From NCBI GenBank assembly GCA_021030905.1, contig JAGFMI010000002.1, forward strand, positions 62,001 through 126,000: a stretch of 64,000 nt of DNA, given 5' to 3'. Position 1 is the stretch's first letter; each line of letters begins with the position of its first letter. Source of the stretch: Pyrenula massariospora. Lineage: Eukaryota > Ascomycota > Eurotiomycetes > Pyrenulales > Pyrenulaceae. The notes under the pieces were generated by a model that was given only the letters and a program-made list of their open reading frames with translations, had not been told where the DNA came from and ran no database searches. Shown here piece after piece: positions 1 through 11,428 of the stretch. The translations under genes were made by a program, and so were the position numbers.

Positions 1-3000
1 TAGTGTTCTGCTGTACTGTCTGCGGTCCCGCCTGCTGTGCTGTCTTCGGAAGCTTGTTGAGTTGGCCTGTCAATGGTGCCGGAGATGATCCACGTGGCGG
101 CGCGTTGTTCTTCAGAAAATCAACGAGACTTTCCTCCCCAGGTACGTCAGATTCCGCCTCGTCCTCGCTGTCGGTGTCAATGGCATAAGGATCCTTTACC
201 CGACGTTGCTTCCTTTTAGGCTTAAAGTCTTCGGAGTCGGCCACGGACGGTAGTGCTTTCGAGGAAGACGTGCCATTGTACTTTGGAGCAGAGCGATCTG
301 TAGAGTCAAGCAACCCAGTGCGGGAATTGTAGGATGAATGTATTGATTTGTCAACAATCGAGCTGTCCTGTGTGCTTGTGAGAGATGAGCGAGGGACCTG
401 AAATTCCTTTTCCCTAGGCGAGCCAAGAGCTTGCATATCATCGGAGTCCATAGTTGTTCTGAAAGGAGCAACTGTGCGTGGAATGCGATGATTTCCCCCA
501 CTCCGAGGTGGACCCTCTCGAATAAAGTCGATGAGATCACTTTGTTCACCTGTAGACACAGTAGGAGCACGCGCCTGAAGTCGAAAGGACGATTTCCTCG
601 TTTGATTCGAAGTATTGGAGTTCTGTCGCTGGACAGTCTGGGTAGAATTCTTCCGCTGGCCTGCGGACGTAATGGGCGATCTTGGTCCTCCCTGAGTGTC
701 GCTTGACATTCTGGACGTTGCCATGCGAGGATTGATGCTTTTCGGTAATTCATCAGGCCCCGAGGGACCAGTCGATTTGGCGAAATCAGCAAAGTCCCGC
801 ATGTCTTGAACAGCTCGAGCGTCCGACACTTTCGCCGAGCGGGGAGCAGCACCGGCAAGTTTGCTCTTACTATTTTGGCCAGAAAACCCGCGGTCAGTCG
901 CCAAGGCTCCTGGATTGTAATTATCATGCAAAGGCGATGGCAGCGGAACAGTAGCATCAGGTGGGTGAGATCTCAATCCATTAATACCTTTGACAGGAGC
1001 AGAAGGGCGACTTGCAGGAGGCCCGCCGCTAGGTGGAGCCGTATTTTTGAAAAGGTCGGCCCTATCAGCCGTTTCACCTCGAGGGGCTCGTCTGGGAGAA
1101 TCGGGTGACTACGCAAGCTGTTAGCTGTATTCGAACATGAGAATGATTCGACTCACCTCCATCTGTCTCATATTCTGAGGAGTTAAAGTGTAATGAAGAG
1201 TCTCGTCGCTCTGGATCAACATTTCTAAGCTTTGCTTCTTATCGTCAACTGCATGGATCGAACTACTTGAGTCTCTGGGGCCATCATCCAGGGATGGACG
1301 TGTTGCTGTAGCTGCACGACGCCTCGAAATTTGAGTGTTACTAGTTCCAGGTCGCTTCTCTTTAGAGCTACTAGTGCTGGCAGATCTGTTCGACCGGTTG
1401 GCACTCGTGTCTCGAGGATGTAGTGGTGCCTCAATACGTTGTACTGCTGCACGCTCAGAACCGGGAAGTATCTGAGTGCGATTGCTACCTGTAGAGGCTT
1501 GCTTGACGTGGTAAGAAGTCTTCGGTAAAGCAGACTCACTCTGCCTAGACTGGTGGGCTTTGAACACTTCCTGCCTTTTGATATTCTGATTCTGTGGGAT
1601 CTGACCGCTCGTTGAGCTTGAAGCATTGTGGGCCTTGGACCGGACAGGAACGGCGGTTGCTGCCTCGAAATCTTTTCCATTTGAGATAGCATTGTTCATA
1701 TCTTTCTGGGGATGTCTGGTGTCAGGTCTTTGGGCAGCGTCCTCCTCTGGTGTCTCGGGCGTCCAGTACTCGTCAGGAGAATATTGCGCTGGGGGTGGTT
1801 CTGTGACAAGCTGTGCTGGTAGGTTATTGGGAACGGATTGAGGGTTCGGATATCCTTGTCTGTTCACTAAGAGCATGCTCTCATCGAATGGCTGATCTCG
1901 AGTTTGCAGCTCTGCGTAGATCGGAGATGGCCGGCCGGGGCTAGGCCTTCCTGTCGTGTTGATATGAGCAGGCGTCCTCCGCTCTTGGTGACCCAAAGCC
2001 GGCGCGGCAGCTCGCGCTCTTTCTTCAGCCAACGCTGTAGAACGTCGCTGCTCTTCGGCGTAATCATCTACAATACCTTCCGGGGTGGCTTCAGGGTGAT
2101 CTTCAGCCTCAAGAACGTGTGAAGCGGTCATGGCGTCAACATAACCTATGCCTAGAGATGGGATTGTACCTGCCATTGCTGCATTGATACGCTCCTGGTC
2201 TAGTGAGCTGAAAGGACTAACTCTATGCGGCATTGGGGTCGTCGGCTCCGGGGAGACTTCATCAGTTGGATCATCCGGCTCCATGGGAGTGGCGAAAGAA
2301 ACATCAGCTGCAGGAGGCGAAGGGAAAGGGCTGACGTTAGGTGTCGGTAATGAATATGATCGTGTATGTTGAACCCGGGGACGCGTTTTTGGAGTGCGCA
2401 CAGGGGAAGGAGCGCGCCCGTCGGAATGTTGGGGCGTTGGAGGCGTGACTGCTGCTGGAATGATCACCATGCTCTGAGGACGACGTTTGTCATTTGGCAG
2501 TGCCGAATCGCTCTCCAGCATGGCCATTTCCTTTGCCACAGCCAAGCCTGGGATCTCTATTTCACGTATGTCGTCATCGGACATTGGGAGTGGAATTTGA
2601 GACGGACGTGCTGCCTCTGAAGACACAGGCCGGGAAAGAGACTCAGGGCCGGACGAATCTCTGGTGGTACTGAAACTTCCACCGCGACTGTTACTGATAA
2701 AGGGGGCCGAGAATTGAGGGCGGGCTCCAGACATCCTAGGCGTTCTCAATGTTGTGCGCCAGCTCCTCCACAATCGCTTTAAGGGGCTATCTCTCAATTG
2801 CTGAATATCGACATCCTCGACGATGGTGCGAATAGGATATGATGGTAAAGCTGTAACCTCGGCTGGAGAGTCGGGGCCTCCATGAGCCAAGGTAGCAGCA
2901 GTGCGCCGTTGAGTAGCCTGGCCGGCGAAGTATAGCGCTGATTCCCCAAGCGTTTCTAGGATCGAGGTCAGAAAAATCGCTGCTGCCGGGGTACAGCTGC

Positions 3001-3601
3001 TAGCATGATTGGAAAAGCGGCGCGGACCGTCTCCACCCTCATCAAGGCCTTGCTCTTCAATAAATGCATCCTCATCCTCCTCTTCCATATCACCAAGCCG
3101 CGTGTAGACCATACATCGGAGACGAGCTAGTTTCCACGCCAGTTCTAGGTCAAAGTCACCACGGGGTTCCTGGCCACCCCGGAATTCTGTCAACTCTTGA
3201 TCTTTACCATCACCGAGATATTCCTGGAGCTCTTCATCCGCAGCCTCGATTGCCTTCTCCCCTAGCCGACTTTTTAAATTGCGCATTACAGCGGCTCGAA
3301 GAGCGCTCAATTGCGTGGATCGTGCTGATTGCAGGATATTCCACAGCAGATGATCGAGGAATCCGTTCACGAGACTCAACGCCGAGGAGGAGATAGTGGC
3401 ATCATCAACCTCGAGCTGCACAGAGATCAAATGAGATGCGGCTGAGGCCGCAACGTATACAGGCTCAGGATTGATCGAAGACGGCGGGCTACGAATCGAT
3501 TTGGCCGAAACCGATGGGACGTCGCTTGATATGCTAGCACTCCTCCCAGACCTTGTTGGTCTCCTGAGGTCCAACTCTTCGGGACGAGTATTTCGCTGCA
3601 T
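1..3601 (-). CDS. Large fungal protein with histone-fold-like N-terminus and repeated D-F/L-x-K-x-x-x-P-P motifs (3' partial)
   Basis: Function is not recognised. Exon 1 is 3601-1157 (815 codons, ATG at 3601). A 48-bp intron (1156-1109, GTGAGT...GCGTAG) joins it in phase 0 to exon 2, which stays open to the left edge (369 codons plus 1 nt), so at least 1184 residues are present and the C-terminus is missing. Residues about 60-130 are helical and resemble a histone fold (SALSLVNGFLDHLLWNIL, then LSALRAAVMRNLK, then AADEELQEYLG). The rest is long, Ser/Pro-rich and probably disordered. In the C-terminal part a short motif recurs: ADLFKNTAPP, RDFADFAKSTGPS, LIDFIREGPP and LVDFLKNNAPP. Such spaced linear motifs suggest repeated docking sites; that is inference. 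Fungal-specific proteins of this layout exist, but I cannot attach a role. The gene model is well supported; the function is open. Confidence 0.8.
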
Positions 3602-6600
3602 GGTGAGATTTATTATTGAGGTGGCGTCCTTGAAATTGAGACGATGTTAACGATCCGGCGATTTCTACAGGACGGGGTCGATCGCTCTCGAGGACATTCT
3701 GCGACGGAACTGGGCAATTCGGGAAAGAGTGTCAGCAAGCAGATGGTGCAAAACTAGTTTTGGAGTGGTCACGACGACAGACGCGGGCCAGCTGTGCGAC
3801 GCTGTCTACTTTCGACGGGTGGAAGAGACCATGCGCAACCGTGAAGAGATGCAAAAATTGTTGATATTCAAGAAAAGACTCACTGCTCGGCAGTTTGGCC
3901 TCAAGAAGGCCGCGGCAGTGCAACTTCTCGTTGTACAAGAGCTCTGAAACTGTTCAACAGTTTTAGTCAATTCGGCGCGGAGGTGGGGTCTTTGAGGAGT
4001 CGCAATGTCGCTTGTCAGGTCGCCACGAGAATTAGATGCAAGCAGACATGACGCTGCATTCAACGGCGGAGAGGCTGCGATGTCAAGTCGAAGTTCACAG
4101 TAGGAGGCAGTGAAGCGTCTGCATGGTCGGAGAACGGTGGGAAGGGGCACGCAGCAGCAGCAGGCAGTGAAAAGAGAGGCCGGCCAGCAGTGGAAGAGGA
4201 CTAGCGGACCAGGGGGCCAGGGCGGTGGACCCGGGGGAGGAGCGTGCCAACCGGCCTGGATCCTGGACTTAGCTGACGAGCTTAAGAGAGCGTGGGTGTC
4301 AGGGTGCCCGGGCTGTGATTTGTAGAGAGGGTCGCCTCTCGGGTAGCGGTGCGATCTTCGCCTAGTCTGGAGGCCCCGCCGATAATGTGCACGCTTGGGC
4401 AAGAATAGGCAGTCTTGAAACTTCGACCCCGGACCAGCAGCCACAAATACGCCCCCAACCATTCGTCTATGCAAGATCGATATCGTATTTCGACAACGGT
4501 CGGCGCTGAGAAAAGCCGTGAAGGGCCTGAAGCTGTGTGTGCACATAGTACGCTCTACCCTGCTCTGGTCATCCGGTATGGTCGGTCCTCCGAGGTCGCT
4601 TCGCTGATCGATTAGTAACGGCTGCTTGCCTGGGGTTTTGATACGACTACGCTCTCACGCAGGTGTATGAGTCTCCATATGCGCTTCTACCGCGACTCTG
4701 GTACAGTGCCTGCAGACTCCTATCTGGGCTCAGCCACGTGCGTTCTACGAAATCACGATCCAACCTGAGCGTTCATTAACTGCCGGTCGTGGAACAGTCC
4801 CAACTCGAAAGCTGAAAAGGGGGCGATTTCTGTCGTTCTCGAGTCCGCCGCCGCCGTGCCTCCCGCCTATGCCCAAAGCAGGGTGGGCTGGTCATGGATG
4901 GGGAGCAGGGTGGTTGGCATGGCACGTTGCATATACCCCATCGACTATCGTTCTCAGCCCATCTTCGCACGTTCGCTATCCCAAAAGCTGGAGTTATCGA
5001 TCCGAGACCCGTGATAGGACGGACGCCTTTCCGAAGCTTCATTATAGTCAGACGCACGAGCTCGTGGTGGCAGAGCCTGGTGTTCATGTCAGGTACACCG
5101 TGCTAGACATGAGGTATCGGCAGCCCCCGCAATCATTAATATCAGGCACAATTAATAACAGGTACATACACAAGGTACGGGTGTATATTTACTGCCACGC
5201 CAGCTCGGCTCGATTATCAGCGATCTACAAAAGATCTTCCTCCTTCCGAGGTCGAATGATCAATCATTATCTGCATGAGGCCCCGCGGGCCAAAAGGAGG
5301 GTCCCTTTCAACGAATGCTGACTCCGTAAATGCATGTCATCAGTAAGGCTCTCGAAATTCACCGATGGCGTTCTCCGAGACTCGCTGTTCGAGCGCAGAA
5401 GCTCAAGACCGATCACCGTGTGTCTTCTCTATTGTATTTGTCTCAAGCTTCTATTCTCTGCACAACTTCATGCATCTCGAAATTTTGACTACTTCTCGCC
5501 TAAGTGAAACCTAACGGCCGACGCCTGGTGCATCATCCTGGTTCCTGGCCTCGACAGGCGTTCATGCAAGCCTCCGTGTATTTAGAACGTTATCTAATTT
5601 GTTGGACACTGCGACCCTGCCAGTGGTAGCCCATAGCCTCCCATATATCCGGCCCCCACCCTGACGCGCAATGCCTCAAGAGGTACATGATGACTCCATG
5701 AGACACTCGTCGATCCTACGAGCGGCGTGGCTGAATAAGGCTTTTGCCAGCCTGCAGCAGCAGACATGGCAGATTTCGGTGCTCGATCCTCCATTTAGAA
5801 GAGCCTCAATTATGTTTCGATGTGCCATTGGATCCTTTGTCTAACAACCGACTGGCCTATGAATGGCAACACACCAATCGACGATATGCGATGAATTCCA
5901 ATTACGATGTTGATCCTTCTAACGTTCCAACCACTGACCGCATCACAGCCAGACCTCCTCTTGACGATCACACGCAGTAGATCAGCTGGGGTACCGTAGG
6001 ATTGCCACCCGATAGTTCACAGCTCAGACCGCTACTATCTACGACACTAATTGACAGCTGAACACCCACCACTCACACTCCATGGATCTATCGAGAAATG
6101 GCTGGATTCTCACTGTTACGAATCCAAGAACTCCTCCATCACCAACAGGAGGTCCTGAAGCCCTAATATCAGGCATACTTTTTGGGCTCCGCACGCTACG
6201 TGGGAGTCGAGGCTCTCTTGTCTCAATTCATGGTGTTGATTTCATATTCCTTCTTCTACAACAGGATGGATCCTCAGAATCGATGATCCTCCGCTGAGTT
6301 TTCAAGAGGCTCTCAGCTGACCACTGCACCTCTTCAAGCGGCGCCAATCGGCGCCGATCCGGATACCTCGCTTATGAGGTTGCCCTGCGTCCTGGAGGTG
6401 AACACGTCCTCACAGGTGGTCGAAGAATGAAGCAAATACAATCATCCCTTAGATATTGCTCCTTCCACATCATCACAAAGTCGAGAGGACACAATTCTTG
6501 GCGAAGCCAAAATATCCGCAAAACTTTTCCGGTTCTTGGTTTCATTCCCTTGATAAATCACATTACCCCCGACAGGACCCGTTCTTGATTCTATACTCGT

Positions 6601-7418
6601 AGTATAAGTGCTACTTTCACGAATTGTCTAGTACTTATCTACCTATTCAGTGCCAGACCGTCACGCCGACGGTTTCCCTTCTCAACCCAATTAAACGTTG
6701 GACACATCTTCAAGTTGAGCAAGCTTTTAACCTTCACACCTTCTCCCAAACCCAAAGTCATTTAGCTTCCTCAATGCTCACAATGCGCTATCGACGTCCA
6801 TCTTGCCAGCCTAGCTTCGCAATTACTCCGACGTAAATGCTTCCCAGGACTTCTTGGCACTTAAAAAGTCTTCCGATACTAATACCTTCCCAGAAGCGCC
6901 AATACGGGGCTAGTGATCAAGAGCATCCATGTTCCCGCCCGGCATTCGATATCCTCAGCTTTGTGCGTGTGTACGAAGTCGCTTGGCCGGAAACCCAGAG
7001 GCAGAAAGCTGGATTGTAGAGATCCGAGGCCAGTGATCTTGTACACTTTATATGGCGTTTTGCTGCGCCTGTGGATCAGATCTGTATAGAAATTACCTAC
7101 TTTGGGATAGATGATTATACACAGAAAGACGGCTGCCGGGCCTCACTATTATATAGCAGCGAGAAAATGGTGGTCATTTGCAAACTATAAAATGGCGATA
7201 AGCTAACGAGTAACGCTTGAAAGGACAAAATCAGCGCTGGCTATGCTCAAAGCATTTCTCATCTCCGGTCAACCTCAACCTGGTATCTCAATTACGTTGA
7301 ATGAATCGTGCCCTCAAACTCCGCATCAACGCTATCTTGCGATGCGCCTTAGAAGACTTGCTAGCCGCCCCGAAAAGAAATCAATGTCCAACGCTCAACC
7401 CTCCTCCAACCCACATCC
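3602..7418. other. Gene-poor region, 3.8 kb
   Basis: It lies between the start of the leftmost gene (3601, minus) and the 3' end of the RA-PH gene (7419, minus), so its left part should hold the promoter of the first gene. Only short, unconvincing open frames occur. The longest, 4869-5321 (+, 150 codons), has no recognisable motif and a composition unlike a protein. I found no terminal repeats, no transposase-like frame and no tRNA. A decayed gene cannot be excluded around 5.7-6.3 kb, where two modest plus-strand frames follow each other, but neither resembles anything I know. Confidence 0.5.
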
Positions 7419-9680
7419 TTACGTCCTCCTCCTCCCCAGCAACCCACCCCCAGTAAAAGGGCTCCCCTCCACATCCCTCGACATCGACGGCCTCCTCCCC
7501 CCATCCACCGACGGCCGTCCCCTCCTATGCCCTTGCCCTTGCCCCTGCATACCCAATCTCGCGGTACCCATCGCCTCAGGCTCGCTCGGCCTCCTCCACG
7601 TCGTCGCGCTGGGCACCTCAATCGCGCCGGGCTCCCTCTCCAGCCCCGTCGCCAGATCGATCAATTGCCTCCCTGGTTCGGCGGCGACACCGCGGCCCTT
7701 GCGCGCGTGCTGCGGTGGTTCGTGGAAGACGGGCGTGAGGTCGACGAGGGGTTGGGCGGGGATGCGTCGAGAGGTGATGGAGGGCGTGCGGTTGAGAGAG
7801 CTACTGGTGTTGTTTGTGAAGGTGGAGACGAGGTTCGGGGCGGAGGCGGAGGTTAGAGAATTGCTGCGGGTTCGGGAACGGGAGCGAGACCGTTGGTGGG
7901 TAGAGGGAGGGGGTGCGGGATTGGGTTGGCGTTGGCTGGGGGAGCGACCAAGGAGGGAGTTTGGTGCAAAGGGATCTGTAGGATCTGGGATTTCGTCTGA
8001 GGCAGGATCTGGGACAAAGTGTCTTGGGAAGGAAGATGGTGGGAGGCGGGCTGTGGTGGATGGTTTACGACGATGTGGTGATCCGTGGACAGAATCATTG
8101 CCGGGAGCGGTCAATGGTCGTTTGTTTGTGTCTGAATTGGTGAGGTCGCCAAGGGGTTTGGAGAAGCCTCCTTGGTGAGTTAGAGAATCGATCGACCGGC
8201 GACCGATCTGCGAGCGCTGCCGCGATAGTTGGGAAGCTGATTGTTGTCCTGATCTCATCACGTTGACGAGATACCAGCTTCGCCAACTCTGTACGGTGCT
8301 ATACCAACGTTTCGCAAGCATGTTATCGCTCGTAGCGAAGAAATGGACAAAGTTCTCTCCGCTCATGAACATTGTAGATTTCTGCTGGCTTTTGACTGCA
8401 AAACATTGTTTCTTTGGGGGCTTGAGCTTTTTCAACTGATGGCGTGTTGGGCTGTATATGTCAAAGTCGGACAGATGGCAGATATTTGAGAAAGCGTCTC
8501 CTTCCTTTTTAGCAACAGCTACTTGCCCGTCAGATCTTATTGTCACCCACTTCTTGTCCCATTTACCGGGCCTCATTGAATGGTAAAGCGCCATTGATGC
8601 TTCGGGTTGCGCCACTGGAGCGCCTTTTAGTTCCAGACTGCCTGACGAGTCCGCGGTTTTGGGTGCTACAAGAAAGTAGTTCTCGGTATCGGCATCCCAA
8701 GAATTCATCACATCTCTAACATGCTCGTAATTCCGGATGGGTCGCTCTAACCCTAACTTCTGAAAGCACTCAATGAGCGTAGAAGATCGAGGGTCAATTT
8801 CTCCAGACAAGAGCTCAGACGCAGATTTGAGGAGCGAAAACGAAGTCGTGCTGGGCGTGACAGGCAGATCTATCGACATTTTATACCATCTGACTGTCAC
8901 TTTCCTTTCTCCAGCATTGACAGCAGATACAGGGGCATCTGTCCCTGGGAATAGCACACCTCTACCGGTGGCTTTCTGTATGGATGGTGGACTGCTAGTA
9001 AGCGCATCTCTAACGATGGTGGGGTTCGTCTTGGAAGTATTCGATGGCAACTGCCGCAGGCTCCTATCTCCTTGATATTCAGATATCTCAGCGTGTCCTT
9101 GGGTTCCTGACCTGATATTGTCACCTGGTGATTCGGTTGTTTGGCGATGGACCCGGTCTTCTTCTGCAGCAAACATATTTTTAGCTTCATGATCCGCACT
9201 ACGGCCGTCTTGAACATTCTCCCTTCTCTTGTGCAGTCTCCCGCGAGTCTGAGTTGCGTCTCTTGCTTTGGGCGTCTCTGGAATTTCGAGGCGCGGTTGA
9301 GGATCCTGAGAACCACGAGGAATCCCGGGCTCTCGTACTGGTGATACGCACTTCAGATCTTTCTGAACCAGATTGAGATGACGGCCCACATCTCTATCAT
9401 CCTCTGAAGTATCACATATCTCTCCAGTCAATGCAGCTAGCGTAGGCTTGTGCCTCTGGGCCGCACCTTGAGTGGGTGCGCTCGGAGCATCTCGAGGTGT
9501 TGTGTTTAGCAATGAGCCTTGCTTTGAGGGCTTCCGGTGATACCGAGACCTGCTTCGGTTGATAGACTCATTCTGAGGGTAGGAGGAGTGCGCTGAACCG
9601 TTCGAAGGGATAGCTGTTGGTATGGGCGCATCGGGTAGCCTCACAGCACGGTATCTGGAGAATTTTGGGTTTTGTGACAT
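7419..9680 (-). CDS. Ras-association (RA-like) plus PH domain adaptor protein
   Basis: A single open frame of 753 residues; the ATG at 9680 (MSQNPKFSRYRAVRL) is the first true ATG, and eight codons upstream start only with TTG. Residues 1-250 are basic, Ser/Thr-rich and disordered. Residues about 259-338 form a ubiquitin-fold/RA-like region (KVTVRWYKM...SASELL...ENYFLVAPK). Residues about 359-474 form a PH domain ending in the usual Trp-bearing helix (AKRWYSTVQSWRSWYL). The RA-PH order is that of fungal relatives of the Grb7/RIAM class, which link small GTPases to phosphoinositide membranes. A role in polarity or signalling at the plasma membrane is therefore likely, but inferred. The C-terminal 280 residues are Pro/Ser/Arg-rich. 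The coding strand turns G-rich in the last ~270 nt. A GTAAGG beside the stop leaves open a small extra 3' exon. Confidence 0.82.
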   Translation of the reverse strand: MSQNPKFSRYRAVRLPDAPIPTAIPSNGSAHSSYPQNESINRSRSRYHRKPSKQGSLLNTTPRDAPSAPTQGAAQRHKPTLAALTGEICDTSEDDRDVGRHLNLVQKDLKCVSPVREPGIPRGSQDPQPRLEIPETPKARDATQTRGRLHKRRENVQDGRSADHEAKNMFAAEEDRVHRQTTESPGDNIRSGTQGHAEISEYQGDRSLRQLPSNTSKTNPTIVRDALTSSPPSIQKATGRGVLFPGTDAPVSAVNAGERKVTVRWYKMSIDLPVTPSTTSFSLLKSASELLSGEIDPRSSTLIECFQKLGLERPIRNYEHVRDVMNSWDADTENYFLVAPKTADSSGSLELKGAPVAQPEASMALYHSMRPGKWDKKWVTIRSDGQVAVAKKEGDAFSNICHLSDFDIYSPTRHQLKKLKPPKKQCFAVKSQQKSTMFMSGENFVHFFATSDNMLAKRWYSTVQSWRSWYLVNVMRSGQQSASQLSRQRSQIGRRSIDSLTHQGGFSKPLGDLTNSDTNKRPLTAPGNDSVHGSPHRRKPSTTARLPPSSFPRHFVPDPASDEIPDPTDPFAPNSLLGRSPSQRQPNPAPPPSTHQRSRSRSRTRSNSLTSASAPNLVSTFTNNTSSSLNRTPSITSRRIPAQPLVDLTPVFHEPPQHARKGRGVAAEPGRQLIDLATGLEREPGAIEVPSATTWRRPSEPEAMGTARLGMQGQGQGHRRGRPSVDGGRRPSMSRDVEGSPFTGGGLLGRRRT

Positions 9681-9704
9681 CTTCCTGGTAGTAAAATGGC
9701 TCAA

Positions 9705-10258
9705 GTCATTTTTTATGGCTAGAAGAACACAACTCAGAAGAGACTATGCCTTCGAAAAGTCGACAACGTCAAGACTGAATTTCCATGTTGGCCGGCAAGC
9801 AGAAGTTCTGGATAACACTTCGGTCTTGCATTACGTGGGGGCTGGGGTTTCCGGGGTTCGTGGCTTAGTTAGCTATCAGTCCCCGGTTGGAACGCTTGGG
9901 TCAAGATTTGGCCCGCGGCTATAAGCGCAAACTTATCTTAGGTACTATACAAGGTCCTTCGGTCCCCAAGTCCGCGGCTCCATCTACAAACAAGGCATAA
10001 AGTACTGAGCCGGCTTCTCAGAACGTTTCCTAATCAGACATATCCGGCCACGCCGGCTTCGCACGCGTTGCTCGTCCAATTGTGGTTCTGCCACCCAGAA
10101 GAGTTTCGCGGTCAGGGTAGGTCTCCGGTGCAGGATGATGCAGCAACGAATATCAAGTTTGCAACCACTGTTGAATTCCTCCACGCCGCTTCAATTTTTT
10201 TGGCCCTGAAGACATAAGGCCCGTTGATTTCCTTTCCCGAATATCTATTGCCTTCCGC
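9705..10258. promoter_or_regulatory. Divergent intergenic region
   Basis: It separates the RA-PH gene (minus) from the methyltransferase relic (plus), so it should carry the RA-PH promoter. No clear operator, TATA element or RNA gene was seen. The short frames here have no protein-like composition. Confidence 0.4.
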
Positions 10259-10282
10259 TTGTGTCGCGCTACACTCAGAAAA

Positions 10283-10741
10283 ATGGCATTCGCTGAAAAG
10301 GAACCTCTCCTCCACTCCAATGCTGTCCTGCAGGACTATTATGCCCCTCTAGAATCCCGGACAGGCTACCGACTAGTTCTCGGCGGCACAAGACATTTTG
10401 GGTATGACCACATGGAGCTCGACAAAGCTCCCAAATATTTGGCGATATCTATGAGAAAGGTTAATCAGTATGCAGCTATGCCTGCAAACGAATCGTTTGA
10501 TCACGATTTCCCGAAGGACCTCCTGGAAGAGGCTGGTTTTGTGGATGTGAGACGAAAAGATCTATCAGCGCATATCGTCTCTATGCTCTGGTTGTTTCAT
10601 ATCGTAAGTATAATACCATACCTCATTATCAAAATACTTGGCTTAGAGCATCACTTTGTCAATGCTCTGGCCGGCGTGCAATACTACCGAGGGCGACATC
10701 TTTGGAGATGTGTACAGTTAACCGGCAGAAAGCATGGGTAG
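10283..10741 (+). pseudogene. Core-deleted SAM-dependent methyltransferase relic
   Basis: A 152-codon open frame. Its two ends match the two ends of fungal class-I small-molecule methyltransferases (UbiE/Erg6-like), but the middle is missing. Residues 1-55 carry the N-terminal signature (YYAPLESRTGYRLVLGGTRHFGY). From about residue 60 it continues directly into the C-terminal part (KVNQYAAMPANESFDH, LLEEAGFVDVRRKDLSAHI, then a hydrophobic helix and YYRGRHLWRC). The Rossmann core with the glycine-rich SAM motif (DxGxGxG), about 120 residues in relatives, is absent. The frame stays open across the junction, as an in-frame deletion or a lost internal exon would leave it. Catalysis is not expected; a regulatory remnant is possible but speculative. 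I recognised the family from memory of conserved motifs, not from a search. Confidence 0.65.
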
Positions 10742-11428
10742 ATCCTCCTCGTCTCGTCCAGGAAAAGCTATGTCTTCGTGAAACAAAATGAATTCGTTAA
10801 AGAGAGACCTTCGGATTTGGATCAAGCTGATTCTCAGGATGAGTGAGACACTTGATGTGATTTTGGACAGATCACTAGATAGAATTATCCAGCGTCTTAC
10901 GTAAGTTCAATTTTCGTTGGAAGTCGACTTTGGTGATACGTGGCGCCACCGAATAAATCCCTCGTCGAATAGAAATAAGTTTTCCCTCTCCTGGCGTCAA
11001 CGTCTCTGCCTAGCCACACTGATCGATACCAGCTTCTTCAAAGACCGAGCCGTCTCAGCTGCAGGATGGCACGGACATAATTTGTCCAGTCAAATACCTC
11101 GTGCGTTGCCACCAACCTATGTTTATCGTCTTTACTACTTTCCTCGGTCTCTTGGCGGCTTAAATATTGTAACCCATCTGCGCCTGCTATGTCACCTCAG
11201 GCTCGACTGTATGAGACGCCTGTGTGGTGGTGGATGGCATCGTCGCCGCACCATTACCTATTGTCTTAGCTTCCATCTCTCTTCGGCTGTATTAAAGCGA
11301 GTGCGGCTAATCAGTCTGATCATTGTGATTCGTAGGAACTTCACGAGTCAACCCTTACTTGAAACATACGAAATACCAAGATCACTTTCTCCATTCAATC
11401 GAAAATACCTTAAGCCCCCTCCAGCGAT
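10742..11428 (+). other. Intergenic, possible 5' part of the next gene
   Basis: The membrane-protein family of the next gene usually begins with a signal peptide and an extracellular segment, which the current model lacks. A short signal-like string in one frame near 11120-11160 (MFIVFTTFLGLLAA) ends at a stop, and I could not connect it by a convincing splice. The 10917-11432 open frame is not protein-like. Confidence 0.3.

Noticed and set aside
4869-5321. 150-codon plus-strand open frame in the gene-poor left region
   Set aside because: Composition is not protein-like (many His/Arg/Ser runs), no motif is seen, and no splice extension improves it.
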